From an uncultured Collinsella sp. (GTDB taxonomy: Bacteria > Actinomycetota > Coriobacteriia > Coriobacteriales > Coriobacteriaceae), in contig UROM01000028.1 in the NCBI GenBank assembly GCA_900549455.1, positions 1-17,367 on the forward strand: a stretch of 17,367 nt of DNA. The letters run 5' to 3'. Below the pieces are notes generated by a model. That model was not told where the DNA came from and made no database searches. It worked only from the letters and a program-made list of their open reading frames with translations. Of this stretch, positions 7,208-14,286 are shown piece by piece (position 1 is the first letter of the stretch; each line of letters starts with the position of its first letter). The position numbers and the translations under genes are program-made.

Positions 7208-8059
7208 TTAGTCAATCAGATATTTCTCGAATGCGGCCATGTTCTTGGCATCTGCCGCCGCCGGGTCATCGTAGTAACGGCCGTCCGTGATTTCCTGGCC
7301 CAGCATGCCGTCGAAACCATGGGCGTTGAGTGTGGCGATGAAGGCGTCCATATCGTGCTTGCCATCGCCCCACACCAGATGACCATACGGGTCGCCGTCG
7401 ATAAAGTGCATCTCGTGAATTGCCCCATCACCAAAGGCGGCAAACCAGTCCTCAAGCGTCTCGCCTGCAACGCCCATCGCGGTTGTATCAACCATGGGCT
7501 GTAAGTACGGGCTCGCGACCTCGTCAATCATGCGCTTCGCATCGGAAACCGTCGTCACAAGGTTGCTCTCCTCGGGACGCAGGCTTTCCATCGTAAGCAC
7601 CAGACCGTGCTCGCCGGCATACTCCGCCAGAATGGACAAGTGCTCGCGGCTGCGCTTCCAGGCTTCCTCGCGGTCCTCGTCCCAGTCGCCCCAGCCCGAG
7701 TTGACGGACATACGGTCGCACCCAAGTACCTCGGCAAGCTCAATGCCGTGTTTAAAGTACGCCAGGCTGCGTTGTTCATGCAGCGGTTTGCGTGCGCAGT
7801 ACTGCCAAGGATAGACAACATTCTCGGGGCACAGAGTACGATACCTAAGCCCACGGTCTGCAGCCTTTTTCGCCAGGACCTCAGCCTCAAAGTAGCCCGT
7901 GTGGTCGAGCGTCACATGCGGCTCCGCACACCACAGCTCAATGGACTCAAAGCCCAAACGCTGCTGCACATCAAGGAAGTAATCGAGCGACCACATGATG
8001 TAGTGAATATTCATGCCCGCAATCTGTTCGCGGCGCAGCGTCGGTTTGGATTCAGACAT
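7208..8059 (-). CDS. frlC: FrlC-like sugar epimerase (AP endonuclease 2/xylose isomerase-like TIM barrel)
   Basis: A 283-aa sugar-phosphate isomerase/epimerase-type barrel. The expected metal ligands are visible: E158 in MESLRPEESNLV (similar to the EPLTPYESNVV of E. coli FrlC), D191 in MVDTTAMG, H217 in MHFIDGD and E256 in GQEITDG. FrlC interconverts fructoselysine and its C3 epimer psicoselysine, letting the latter enter the pathway. AAGGAGG lies in the last codons of the preceding gene, 1 nt from the ATG at 8059, so translation is coupled. It precedes the frlB-like gene by 62 nt. The combination with frlB and frlD makes this role far likelier than a generic xylose isomerase-like function, though substrate specificity is inferred. 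Confidence 0.85.
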   Translation of the reverse strand: MSESKPTLRREQIAGMNIHYIMWSLDYFLDVQQRLGFESIELWCAEPHVTLDHTGYFEAEVLAKKAADRGLRYRTLCPENVVYPWQYCARKPLHEQRSLAYFKHGIELAEVLGCDRMSVNSGWGDWDEDREEAWKRSREHLSILAEYAGEHGLVLTMESLRPEESNLVTTVSDAKRMIDEVASPYLQPMVDTTAMGVAGETLEDWFAAFGDGAIHEMHFIDGDPYGHLVWGDGKHDMDAFIATLNAHGFDGMLGQEITDGRYYDDPAAADAKNMAAFEKYLID

Positions 8060-8060
8060 C

Positions 8061-9644
8061 TTATGCCTCCTTATTTCGATCGAACACGATCTGTCCGTCC
8101 GACATCGTCATATCAACCGAAAGATCGCGTGCGTCGCGATAATCGAGGTCGAACACATCCCGATCGAGCACGCAGATATCGGCAAGTTTGCCGACCTCAA
8201 GCGTACCCAGCTCGTCTTCGCGCATCAGATCGTACGCGCCCCCGGCAGTCCAAGCGCGCAAGAGCTCGACAAGCGTCAGCGCGTTGGCCTCATTCACGGG
8301 CAGTCCGTCGTCGAAGTATCCACCGCACGCGCTGTAGATTGACTCGCCCAGGCTCGGAATCAGCAGCGGCAAATCCGTACCACAGCACACCGTGCATCCG
8401 GAATCTTCCATACCGCGGCGATTCCAGCTGTGCAAAAGTCGCGTCTCGCCAATTTGTCGACGCATCATCGACAAGCAATCCTCACGCCGGTCCAGCGTCA
8501 GAATCTGCGGATAGACCTCGCAAATTCCACCTAACTTGCCAAACTCGACAAGATCGGTCGGGTCAGAGTTCTCGAGATCGGTAATCGCATGGCGGCGAAG
8601 CAACCGCCCATGCTCGTCTCGAGGCAACGAGGCATAGAGCGCCACGGTGCGACGAACGGCGCCATCGCCCTGGCAATGCAAGGAATATCGGAAACCGTCA
8701 GCATCAATTGCACGCAGCTCGTTCTCAATCAGATCCCACTCGGGCTCCTCGACGACCGTCTTGCCGGCAGCTCCCGCATCGGCCGTGTCCTCATAGGGGT
8801 CAATCATCTCGGCAAGCCCCGCCCATACGCCGCGATCGGTCATACGGTTGAAGCCAGAAAAACGAACGAACGGTCCCCGGAAGCGCTCTCGTGCCTCGCG
8901 AGCATATGACAGATTTGCACCGGCACCCACCGGCTGCGACATCATAGAGACGCGAACAGTCAGCTCACCAGATTCCTCGCGGCGAGCCATTTCGTCGGCA
9001 AAGCCGTAGTAGTCATCAAACGCCATCTCCTTGATGGCGGTAACGCCGCGCTCGTTAAGCATGCTCATGTAGTCCGAATACCCGGCACGCACCTCGGGCA
9101 GCGCGAGGAAATCGCTCATCATGCGCCAGATCTTCTCGGCATAGCACGCCTGGGGTGTAAAGCCGTATCGCGCACTGGCAGCAGCATTGAGAACGCAGGT
9201 CTCCGCTCCCGGTGTAAAGCAGACGACGGGGATATCGCCAAAACAATCGTCAAACACAGCTGCCGTATTTACGTTCTCGGCATCCGATGCCAACGTTTCG
9301 GGTAGGTTGTGGCCAAAAGCCGCCGCGCAATCCGGATGATCTTCTTTCCATGCACGCAAGAGCGACACAGCCTCTTTGGCATCAGCGATGCCGGACAGAT
9401 CAGACCCCAACGTCCGCAGCGCCCAACCTGTATAGAAGGTATGCACATCGATCAGGCCAGGCATGACAGTGCGGTCGCCCAGGTCAACTACCTCGTCCGC
9501 CTGGGTCAAATACGAAGCCACCTCACACTTGGTGCCAACAGCCTCAATTCGATTGCCACGGACCGATACGAAACCTTCAAACGGCAGGTCCCCCGTACCG
9601 GTAAAGACGCTCTTAGACGTCAGGACCGTCAAACGATCAGACAT
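8061..9644 (-). CDS. Amidohydrolase family 3 (YtcJ-like) protein
   Basis: A 527-aa protein of the amidohydrolase_3/YtcJ type. An N-terminal beta-sandwich segment runs to VMPGLIDVHTF (60-70). The barrel then carries TAIKEM, SLHCQGDGAVR, RRHAITDLE and CCGTDLPLLIPS (catalytic Asp), and the C-terminal LGTLEVGKLADICVLD closes the sandwich as in other amidohydrolases. The first metal motif is HTF rather than HxH (F70 in place of the second His). Members hydrolyse amide, ester or ring C-N bonds, or are of unknown function. The ATG at 9644 follows AGGTGG; a GTG at 9653 is a less likely start. Its stop is 1 nt before frlC and its start is 9 nt after the transporter stop. It could trim acyl or peptide groups from imported Amadori compounds (inference). 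Confidence 0.85.
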   Translation of the reverse strand: MSDRLTVLTSKSVFTGTGDLPFEGFVSVRGNRIEAVGTKCEVASYLTQADEVVDLGDRTVMPGLIDVHTFYTGWALRTLGSDLSGIADAKEAVSLLRAWKEDHPDCAAAFGHNLPETLASDAENVNTAAVFDDCFGDIPVVCFTPGAETCVLNAAASARYGFTPQACYAEKIWRMMSDFLALPEVRAGYSDYMSMLNERGVTAIKEMAFDDYYGFADEMARREESGELTVRVSMMSQPVGAGANLSYAREARERFRGPFVRFSGFNRMTDRGVWAGLAEMIDPYEDTADAGAAGKTVVEEPEWDLIENELRAIDADGFRYSLHCQGDGAVRRTVALYASLPRDEHGRLLRRHAITDLENSDPTDLVEFGKLGGICEVYPQILTLDRREDCLSMMRRQIGETRLLHSWNRRGMEDSGCTVCCGTDLPLLIPSLGESIYSACGGYFDDGLPVNEANALTLVELLRAWTAGGAYDLMREDELGTLEVGKLADICVLDRDVFDLDYRDARDLSVDMTMSDGQIVFDRNKEA

Positions 9645-9653
9645 CACAACCAC

Positions 9654-11117
9654 CTACACCGGAAGCATGCCAGAGATTGCCGTTACGATCAGGCCAAAGA
9701 CAACCATGAAAATGAAGAACTTCCAAATGGTCTTCCACCATTGGCCAAACGAAATCCTAGCCACGGCAAGACCGGCGACCGTCATGCCCGCCACGGGGCT
9801 GATGGTGTTGATGGTCTGGTTGGCAAACTGGAGCGCGGTGACGGCCGCCTCGGGATTGAGGCCCATGAGCTCGGTCAGGGGGCCCATAACGGGCATGGTG
9901 AGCGCCGCCAGGCCAGAACTCGAGGGAACCAGCAAAGAGAGCAGGCCAAGGACGATATACATAAACGTGGTGTAGACGGCGGCGGGTGCACCGGCGAGCG
10001 CGGTAGCGAGCGCCTGGAGGATGGTGTCGATGATCATGCCGCCCTCGGCGATGACCAGAATACCGCGAGCGATACCGATAACGATGGCAGCGTACGCAAA
10101 GTCGGCGAGACCCTTAACGAACTCCTCTGCGATCGTCTGCTGGTCAAGACCGCCCAGGATACCGGCAAGCAAGCCCATGCCAAGGAACACGGCGGAAATC
10201 TCATTCATGTACCAGCCCTGGGTAACAAGACCCCAAACGATAATACCCATACCGCAAGCAAAATCGATAAGCACGAGCTTCTGACGGATAGTGAACTCTT
10301 CCTCGATGGAGGCATCGGTCACGGAAAACTCGATACGCTTGAGCTTATCGTCCTCGTACACAATGGACGACTCGGGGTTTTTCTTGACGCGCATGGCGTA
10401 GCGCATGGCCCATGCGATACCGACGGCAGTGAAGATGACCCAAGAAACGGCGCGCAGCCACAGTTGCGGATTGCCCTCGATGCCAATGATGCCCTGGGCG
10501 ATCAAAACATTAAACGGGTCGATGGTCGAGGCACAATATCCCAGGTTAGGACCAAGGAAGCAGATGATGAATGCCGTCATCGAGTCATACCCGATACCCA
10601 TCATGATGGGAATGAAGATGGCATAGAACGGCAGGGCTTCCTCAGACATGCCAAACGTAGTACCGCAAATGGACAGCAACGTCATCGTGATGGGAATGAT
10701 GAGGATGTCCTTGTTCTTGAGCTTTTTAATCACACGGCTCATGCCGGCATTCAAAGCGTTGGTCTTGGTGATGATTGCGAACGATCCGCCAATCAATAAG
10801 ACGAACGCAACAACGTCGGCAGCCTCCTGGATGCCCTTAGTGGGCGCTTGCAGGACCGCGAAGATATCCTGGCCCAGATTGATGGTCTCGCCGCTCTCGG
10901 AATCGGTGTAGTTCTTATCGACCTGTTCATAGGTTCCAGCAACGGCGACTTCACGCTCGCCCGCCGCTGTCGAAATCGTCTTGCGCTGATACTGACCAGA
11001 GGGAACGATCCAAGTCAGGACCGCAAAGACAACGATCAGCAAGAACATGATCGTATAGACATGCGGTAATTTGAACTTAAAACGTCTGTTTGTCTTCTTC
11101 GCCTTCGTATCTGACAT
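9654..11117 (-). CDS. YfcC/C4-dicarboxylate anaerobic carrier-family transporter
   Basis: A 487-aa integral membrane protein with a basic cytoplasmic N-terminus (KAKKTNRRFKFKLPHVYT), then about 11-13 hydrophobic segments. Family marks are LTWIVPSGQYQR after the first helix, a matching helix-loop repeat, and LLSLLVPSSSGLAALTMPVMGPL in the C-terminal half, typical of the YfcC/ArcD-like/DcuC group. These carriers move amino acids, dicarboxylates or related anions. As the first gene after the regulator it is the best candidate for substrate uptake; E. coli frl uses FrlA, an APC-family permease, so this is a different solution. The ATG at 11117 follows GGAGG by 5 nt and starts the membrane protein naturally; an upstream in-frame extension to 11312 runs across the promoter region and is rejected. 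Substrate is inferred from context. Confidence 0.88.
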   Translation of the reverse strand: MSDTKAKKTNRRFKFKLPHVYTIMFLLIVVFAVLTWIVPSGQYQRKTISTAAGEREVAVAGTYEQVDKNYTDSESGETINLGQDIFAVLQAPTKGIQEAADVVAFVLLIGGSFAIITKTNALNAGMSRVIKKLKNKDILIIPITMTLLSICGTTFGMSEEALPFYAIFIPIMMGIGYDSMTAFIICFLGPNLGYCASTIDPFNVLIAQGIIGIEGNPQLWLRAVSWVIFTAVGIAWAMRYAMRVKKNPESSIVYEDDKLKRIEFSVTDASIEEEFTIRQKLVLIDFACGMGIIVWGLVTQGWYMNEISAVFLGMGLLAGILGGLDQQTIAEEFVKGLADFAYAAIVIGIARGILVIAEGGMIIDTILQALATALAGAPAAVYTTFMYIVLGLLSLLVPSSSGLAALTMPVMGPLTELMGLNPEAAVTALQFANQTINTISPVAGMTVAGLAVARISFGQWWKTIWKFFIFMVVFGLIVTAISGMLPV

Positions 11118-11159
11118 AGATACCTCCAAAGAACTCGAGACTGCATCGCATCTCGCTTC

Positions 11160-11182
11160 AACGTTTGCACAAGGCAAACGTT
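11160..11182. promoter_or_regulatory. Perfect 9-bp palindrome, candidate repressor operator
   Basis: AACGTTTGC (11160-11168) and GCAAACGTT (11174-11182) form a perfect inverted repeat with a 5-nt spacer, 42 nt upstream of the transporter start. A third copy of the half-site CGTTTGC is at 11267-11273. It lies just downstream of a promoter-like pair, where a repressor would block transcription. The nearby GntR/UTRA protein is the obvious candidate ligand-responsive repressor, although the sequence is not the classic GntR/HutC box. It could also fold as an mRNA stem. Confidence 0.5.
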
Positions 11183-11196
11183 CTATGACGTCCCAT

Positions 11197-11225
11197 AGAT
11201 TACCAGCAGCTTTTTCCTTCATCAA
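11197..11225 (-). promoter_or_regulatory. Candidate promoter of the frl-like operon
   Basis: On the minus strand TTGATG (11225-11220) is spaced by exactly 17 nt from TAATCT (11202-11197). Both boxes are weak matches to the sigma-70 consensus. The predicted start would fall near 11190, just upstream of the 11160-11182 palindrome and about 70 nt upstream of the transporter ATG. The call rests on spacing and location. Confidence 0.33.
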
Positions 11226-11287
11226 GATTATTTCAAACTGATTGCCGCAACGCGGTTGAACGGTTGCGTTTGCGCCGTGAACGGTAT

Positions 11288-11323
11288 GGAAACGCCCGGT
11301 GAGATGATCCACCGGGCGCTTCC
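11288..11323 (-). terminator. Strong hairpin after the GntR gene
   Basis: CGCCCGGTG (11293-11301) pairs with CACCGGGCG (11310-11318) around an 8-nt loop. The stem is extended on the minus-strand RNA by a G-U pair and GGAA/TTCC, for 14 bp in all. It starts 12 nt after the regulator stop codon. The U-tract is weak (UUUCC), but stem strength and position suggest it ends the regulator transcript and separates it from the operon. Confidence 0.65.
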
Positions 11324-11335
11324 ATTCGCAATGTC

Positions 11336-12079
11336 CTAGATGTCAAAAACGTAGCGAGACCCAACAATCCGCTGACGACCGATGATAAACGGCCGCCGCT
11401 GCGCATCGAAAAAGAAGGCTTCCATATAAAACAAGGGTTCGCCAACGGGAACTGCCAACAACCGAGCGACCTCGGGCGACGCGCACGCGATCTCGAGCGT
11501 GCACGGGTCGGTAAACGCGGGCGTGCGGCCCGTCCGGTTGCGCACGAACTCAAAAATGGATTGGTTAGATAGAGGTGCCGTTGATAGATAGGCGTTGTCC
11601 TCGTAAACATATATGTTGTTCTCGAGCATGACAGGGACGCCATCGGCAGTGCGCACGCGCTCAACGCAAATCAAGTCAGTTCCAACGGGAACACCAAAGA
11701 ACTGTGCTTCGGTGGAATCCGCCGGCAGTATCTTTCTCGAAATGACACACGCCCCCGGTTCCATTCCGTTAACGCGGCATGCATCCGAAAAACTCTGGAC
11801 GTCATCCTTCTGGCGAATCTTACGCTTGAGCTTGGGGGCATTGACAAACGTACCTTTCCCCTGCCGCTTCGTTAGATAGCCCTGCTGGACGAGCTCCTCA
11901 ATAGCGCGTCGCACGGTAACGCGGCCAACTTTATAGCTCTCAGCCAATTCGAATTCGTTGGGTATCCGCGCCCCTGCCTTGTAGGCGCCGGAGTTGATTT
12001 CGTTTTTAATGATATCGATAACCTGTTGGTACAGCGGTATCGCTGCTTTACCGTCAGTTAGCCCTTCAGTCGGTGGCAT
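11336..12079 (-). CDS. GntR-family (HutC/UTRA) transcriptional regulator
   Basis: A 247-aa regulator of standard length. The N-terminal winged helix-turn-helix is clear: IPLYQQVIDIIKNEINSGAY at 14-33, then IPNEFELAESYKVGRVTVRRAIEELVQQG (39-67), and the wing YLTKRQGKGTFV. The C-terminal half (about 95-240) has the UTRA ligand-binding pattern, with VERVRTADGVPVMLENNIY and a final EAFFFDAQRRPFIIGRQRI. UTRA regulators bind small sugars or sugar phosphates and usually repress the adjoining operon. E. coli FrlR is of the same subfamily, so this is the likely controller of the Amadori genes. The ATG at 12079 follows GGAGAGGG. It lies upstream of the transporter but is separated by a strong hairpin. 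Confidence 0.92.
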   Translation of the reverse strand: MPPTEGLTDGKAAIPLYQQVIDIIKNEINSGAYKAGARIPNEFELAESYKVGRVTVRRAIEELVQQGYLTKRQGKGTFVNAPKLKRKIRQKDDVQSFSDACRVNGMEPGACVISRKILPADSTEAQFFGVPVGTDLICVERVRTADGVPVMLENNIYVYEDNAYLSTAPLSNQSIFEFVRNRTGRTPAFTDPCTLEIACASPEVARLLAVPVGEPLFYMEAFFFDAQRRPFIIGRQRIVGSRYVFDI

Positions 12080-12106
12080 ATACCCTCTCCCAGCACAATT
12101 ACGTCT

Positions 12107-12145
12107 AAAACGGGCTTAAGGGCATTCAACAAGTCCTTAAGCCCG
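12107..12145 (-). terminator. Terminator-like hairpin upstream of the GntR gene
   Basis: CGGGCTTAAGG (12111-12121) and CCTTAAGCCCG (12135-12145) form a perfect 11-bp inverted repeat with a 13-nt loop. On the minus strand it is followed at once by UUUU (12110-12107), the layout of an intrinsic terminator. It lies 27 nt before the GntR start, so if the regulator promoter is further upstream this would be an attenuator in its leader; the arms could also be a protein-binding dyad. Confidence 0.6.
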
Positions 12146-12205
12146 CATTAGCTTAAAGTATGCTTGCTGCCGCACCAAAATGTCGGGTATTTACTCATCA
12201 GACCC

Positions 12206-12228
12206 GAAAAACGCGCAACTACCGCGCT
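12206..12228 (-). terminator. Short terminator after the HAD phosphatase gene
   Basis: On the minus strand AGCGCG and CGCGUU pair (6 bp with one G-U) around a 7-nt loop, followed by a run of U (12211-12207). It begins 2 nt after the phosphatase stop codon. The stem is short, but position and U-tract fit an intrinsic terminator, the first of two in this gap. Confidence 0.5.
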
Positions 12229-12229
12229 C

Positions 12230-12889
12230 CTAAGAAAGCGTGAGCAGCTCCGGCAGCTGGTCGATAATCTTGTCCGCGGCATCCTGGCTAAAGCCAAAGC
12301 GCTCCTCGCGCTTGGCAATGACCGTCAGGCCGGCTCGCTTGCCGGCGGTGATGCCAGGTACCGAATCCTCAACGCAGCAGCAGCGATTCGCGGGCAGCCC
12401 CAGCAGGTCCAGCGCATGCAGGTAAATGTCGGGCTCGGGCTTGCTCTCCTTAAACTGCTCGCCGCTCACCACGTACTCAAAGGCATCCGACAGCCCGCAT
12501 GCGGTGAGCACTTCCTCGATGCTAACCATGGGAGACGAGCTGGCAAGCGCCACGCGAACGCCGCGGCGCGGCAGCTCTCGAATCGTATCCACGGCGCCTG
12601 GGTTAATCAAAGCCTGATAGTCGCGCGGACGCTTATGCGCCCACTCGTCCCAACGGGTCAACGCTTCCTCGCCAGTGAAATGCCCCTTACCGGCGCGCTC
12701 AAACCAATCGACCAGCATATGCAGGAAGAACTGATGCGACGTACCGACCTGACCATTCAGCTCCTCTTGAGTCAGATTAAGCCCAAGCTCCTTGGCAAAC
12801 GCGGCAGTCTCGCCCAGGTAGTAATACTCGGTATCGACAATGACGCCGTCCATGTCAAAGATAACGGCGTCGAACGGAAATGCTGACAC
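12230..12889 (-). CDS. HAD-superfamily phosphatase/beta-phosphoglucomutase-like
   Basis: A 219-aa HAD subfamily I protein. Motif I is FDMDGVIVDTE (11-21; nucleophile D12, acid/base D14), followed by a helical cap domain. Motif II is ALASSSP, the motif III lysine is in ESKPEPDIY, and motif IV is CVEDSVPGITAGKRAG. This order is typical of beta-phosphoglucomutases and related sugar-phosphate phosphatases. The GTG at 12889 is chosen because GGGAGG (12900-12895) lies 5 nt upstream; the frame extends further but through a terminator hairpin. It lies downstream of another HAD gene with a terminator between them. It could dephosphorylate or isomerise hexose phosphates, but HAD substrates are rarely predictable from sequence. 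Confidence 0.85.
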   Translation of the reverse strand: MSAFPFDAVIFDMDGVIVDTEYYYLGETAAFAKELGLNLTQEELNGQVGTSHQFFLHMLVDWFERAGKGHFTGEEALTRWDEWAHKRPRDYQALINPGAVDTIRELPRRGVRVALASSSPMVSIEEVLTACGLSDAFEYVVSGEQFKESKPEPDIYLHALDLLGLPANRCCCVEDSVPGITAGKRAGLTVIAKREERFGFSQDAADKIIDQLPELLTLS

Positions 12890-12904
12890 GGCACCCTCCC
12901 TAAC

Positions 12905-12930
12905 AAAAGGACGCCCGCGAGCGGGCGCCC
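12905..12930 (-). terminator. Intrinsic terminator after the Cof-type gene
   Basis: On the minus strand GGGCGCCCG and CGGGCGTCC pair over 9 bp (one G-U) around a CTCG loop, and UUUU follows (12908-12905). It starts 23 nt after the stop codon of the Cof-type phosphatase. It lies only about 16 nt before the next gene's start codon, so that gene depends on read-through or on a promoter overlapping the hairpin. Confidence 0.75.
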
Positions 12931-12953
12931 GAGTCATACATTAATCGGCGATT

Positions 12954-13796
12954 CTAACCCAGCAGCTTATCCAGCGCCACCGCAATACCATCTTCGTTGT
13001 TATTGGCGGTCACCATCTGGGCCACAGCCTTAACCTCATCGACGGCGTTGCCCATGGCGACACCGGTGCCGGCCCACTCAATCATGGACTTGTCGTTCTG
13101 GCCGTCGCCAAACGATACAACCTCGCTGGCATCGATGCCGAGCTTGGGCAGGGCACCCTCGAGCGCACGGGCCTTGTCGATACCGGGCGCCGTGTACTCA
13201 AAGTACCAGTCGGCCGTAAACATGCCCGAAAGCGTCTGCTTAAAGGGCGCATACATCTCCTCGTAATGCGTCTGCAGGTATGCCGGGTCGCCTGCCGTCA
13301 GCAGCTTGTCTACGGGATAAGTGTCCACGACCTCATGCAAGCTCTCGACCTCGCGGATCTTAAGGTCGCACGCATCGCGCTCATACTTGACGATATTCTT
13401 CTGCGAGCCGTCAGGCAGCGTGATCATGCAATGGTACGAGTCCTCGACGTGCAAATCACGACCGAGCGAAATCATAGGGATCACGTCAAAATTACGCAGA
13501 TGATCAATCAGGCGATGCAATTCGTCGGCAGGCATAGCCTGATCGAACAGCACCTCGTCGGTCTGAGCATCGACCACATGCGCGCCGTTAAAGGCCACCA
13601 GCAGACCGTCATGGTTTTGAAGGTCGAGCTCCTGCGCCAAGGCGTGCAGCCCCCATGCCGGACGGCCCGAAGCCAAAATGAGCTTAATGCCCGACTCCTG
13701 CGCCGCGAGCAGCTTCTCGCGCGTACGCGGGCTGATGACCTTTTGATCGTTGGTGAGCGTACCGTCGATATCCATTGCGATGGCTTTGATTGCCAT
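12954..13796 (-). CDS. Cof-type HAD-IIB phosphatase
   Basis: A 280-aa HAD subfamily IIB protein of the Cof/YidA type. Motif I AMDIDGTLTND (7-17; D9 and D11) is at the N-terminus. LILASGRP is motif II, the central region is the type IIB cap, and the C-terminal SFGDGQNDKSMIEWAGTGVAMGNA holds motif IV and the usual Cof ending. These enzymes dephosphorylate sugar phosphates and cofactors such as FMN or pyridoxal phosphate in the cytoplasm. The ATG at 13796 has AAGGAGG (13808-13802) 5 nt upstream. It is divergent from the ClpP/VirD4-like operon across a 490-nt gap and has its own terminator. A minus-strand TAAGAT (13835-13830) is a possible -10 box, without a good -35. Confidence 0.9.
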   Translation of the reverse strand: MAIKAIAMDIDGTLTNDQKVISPRTREKLLAAQESGIKLILASGRPAWGLHALAQELDLQNHDGLLVAFNGAHVVDAQTDEVLFDQAMPADELHRLIDHLRNFDVIPMISLGRDLHVEDSYHCMITLPDGSQKNIVKYERDACDLKIREVESLHEVVDTYPVDKLLTAGDPAYLQTHYEEMYAPFKQTLSGMFTADWYFEYTAPGIDKARALEGALPKLGIDASEVVSFGDGQNDKSMIEWAGTGVAMGNAVDEVKAVAQMVTANNNEDGIAVALDKLLG

Positions 13797-13915
13797 ATGT
13801 GCCTCCTTGCATCGTTTTTATCGCGCACCATCTTATCCGAGCCGGGACATGTTCGCATAGCGTGGCGCGTGACGGTTGCAAAACCACCCCATTTGAAACA
13901 AACGCAAAAAAGTAC

Positions 13916-13942
13916 TTGCAAAGACGCGTTCCGACATATAAG
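13916..13942 (+). promoter_or_regulatory. Candidate promoter of the ClpP/VirD4-like operon
   Basis: TTGCAA (13916-13921) and TATAAG (13937-13942) lie 15 nt apart on the plus strand in a locally AT-rich stretch preceded by a run of six A. The -10 box is good, the spacing a little short. Transcription would begin near 13949, leaving a leader of about 340 nt before the first start codon. No better plus-strand pair is visible closer to the gene. Confidence 0.42.
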
Positions 13943-13949
13943 TTGATAA

Positions 13950-13969
13950 AAGACCGCCGTTGCGGTTTT
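13950..13969. other. Hairpin at the predicted transcript start
   Basis: AAGACCGC (13950-13957) pairs with GCGGTTTT (13962-13969) around a CGTT loop, an 8-bp stem with one G-U on the plus-strand RNA. It begins where transcription from the TATAAG box should start. It may be a 5'-end stabiliser or, since a U-run ends it on both strands, a weak bidirectional terminator. Confidence 0.4.
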
Positions 13970-14286
13970 AAGTAGATCGAGCATATGAAGTTTGAGTTTT
14001 AGCGCGTAAGAGAAGGAAGATCGGCAAAGTACAGCCCCAAACGCAATGACAACTTAATGAGGTAACTGCCACATGTGAGGCACCCAGGGCATTGCTGTCT
14101 CGATTTTGAGCACGATGCCTTCCGCCTTGCATGGGCCGTTCCATCCCGCCCCTGCAGCAACTGCCTCACGGGCTCATTGAAAACCGCATAGCACCCCAAC
14201 GTCAGCACATCACCCACGGCAAGCACATCACCCACGACAACCAACACATCAACAAACAGCACGAACATCAACCGATTGGAGAAGCT
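13970..14286 (+). other. Long untranslated leader with a stem-loop and tandem repeats
   Basis: No convincing gene is seen in this stretch. GGCAT (14088-14092) pairs with ATGCC (14115-14119), and further pairs inside (CTC/GAG around GATTTT, plus TG/CA) suggest an irregular long hairpin. AGCACATCACCCACG occurs at 14204-14218 and again at 14222-14236, an 18-nt tandem unit, followed by a C- and A-rich, G-poor run up to GGAG (14278-14281), the ribosome site of the next gene. A 5-codon ORF at 13985-14002 has no ribosome site. No known riboswitch was recognised. Confidence 0.4.

Noticed and set aside
9309..10799. A 496-codon open frame on the plus strand opposite the transporter and amidohydrolase genes
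   Set aside because: It runs antisense to two well-supported genes, has a low-complexity, His/Asp/Gly-rich translation without any family motif and no ribosome site. Long antisense frames are expected from the GC-rich third-position bias.
11118..11312. N-terminal extension of the transporter to 11312
   Set aside because: It would translate through the candidate promoter and the palindrome and into the regulator's terminator. The ATG at 11117 has a proper GGAGG site and gives a normal transporter N-terminus.
13985..14002. Five-codon leader peptide ORF (M-K-F-E-F) after the promoter-like element
   Set aside because: No clear ribosome site and no residue run that would suggest attenuation control; such tiny ORFs are common by chance.
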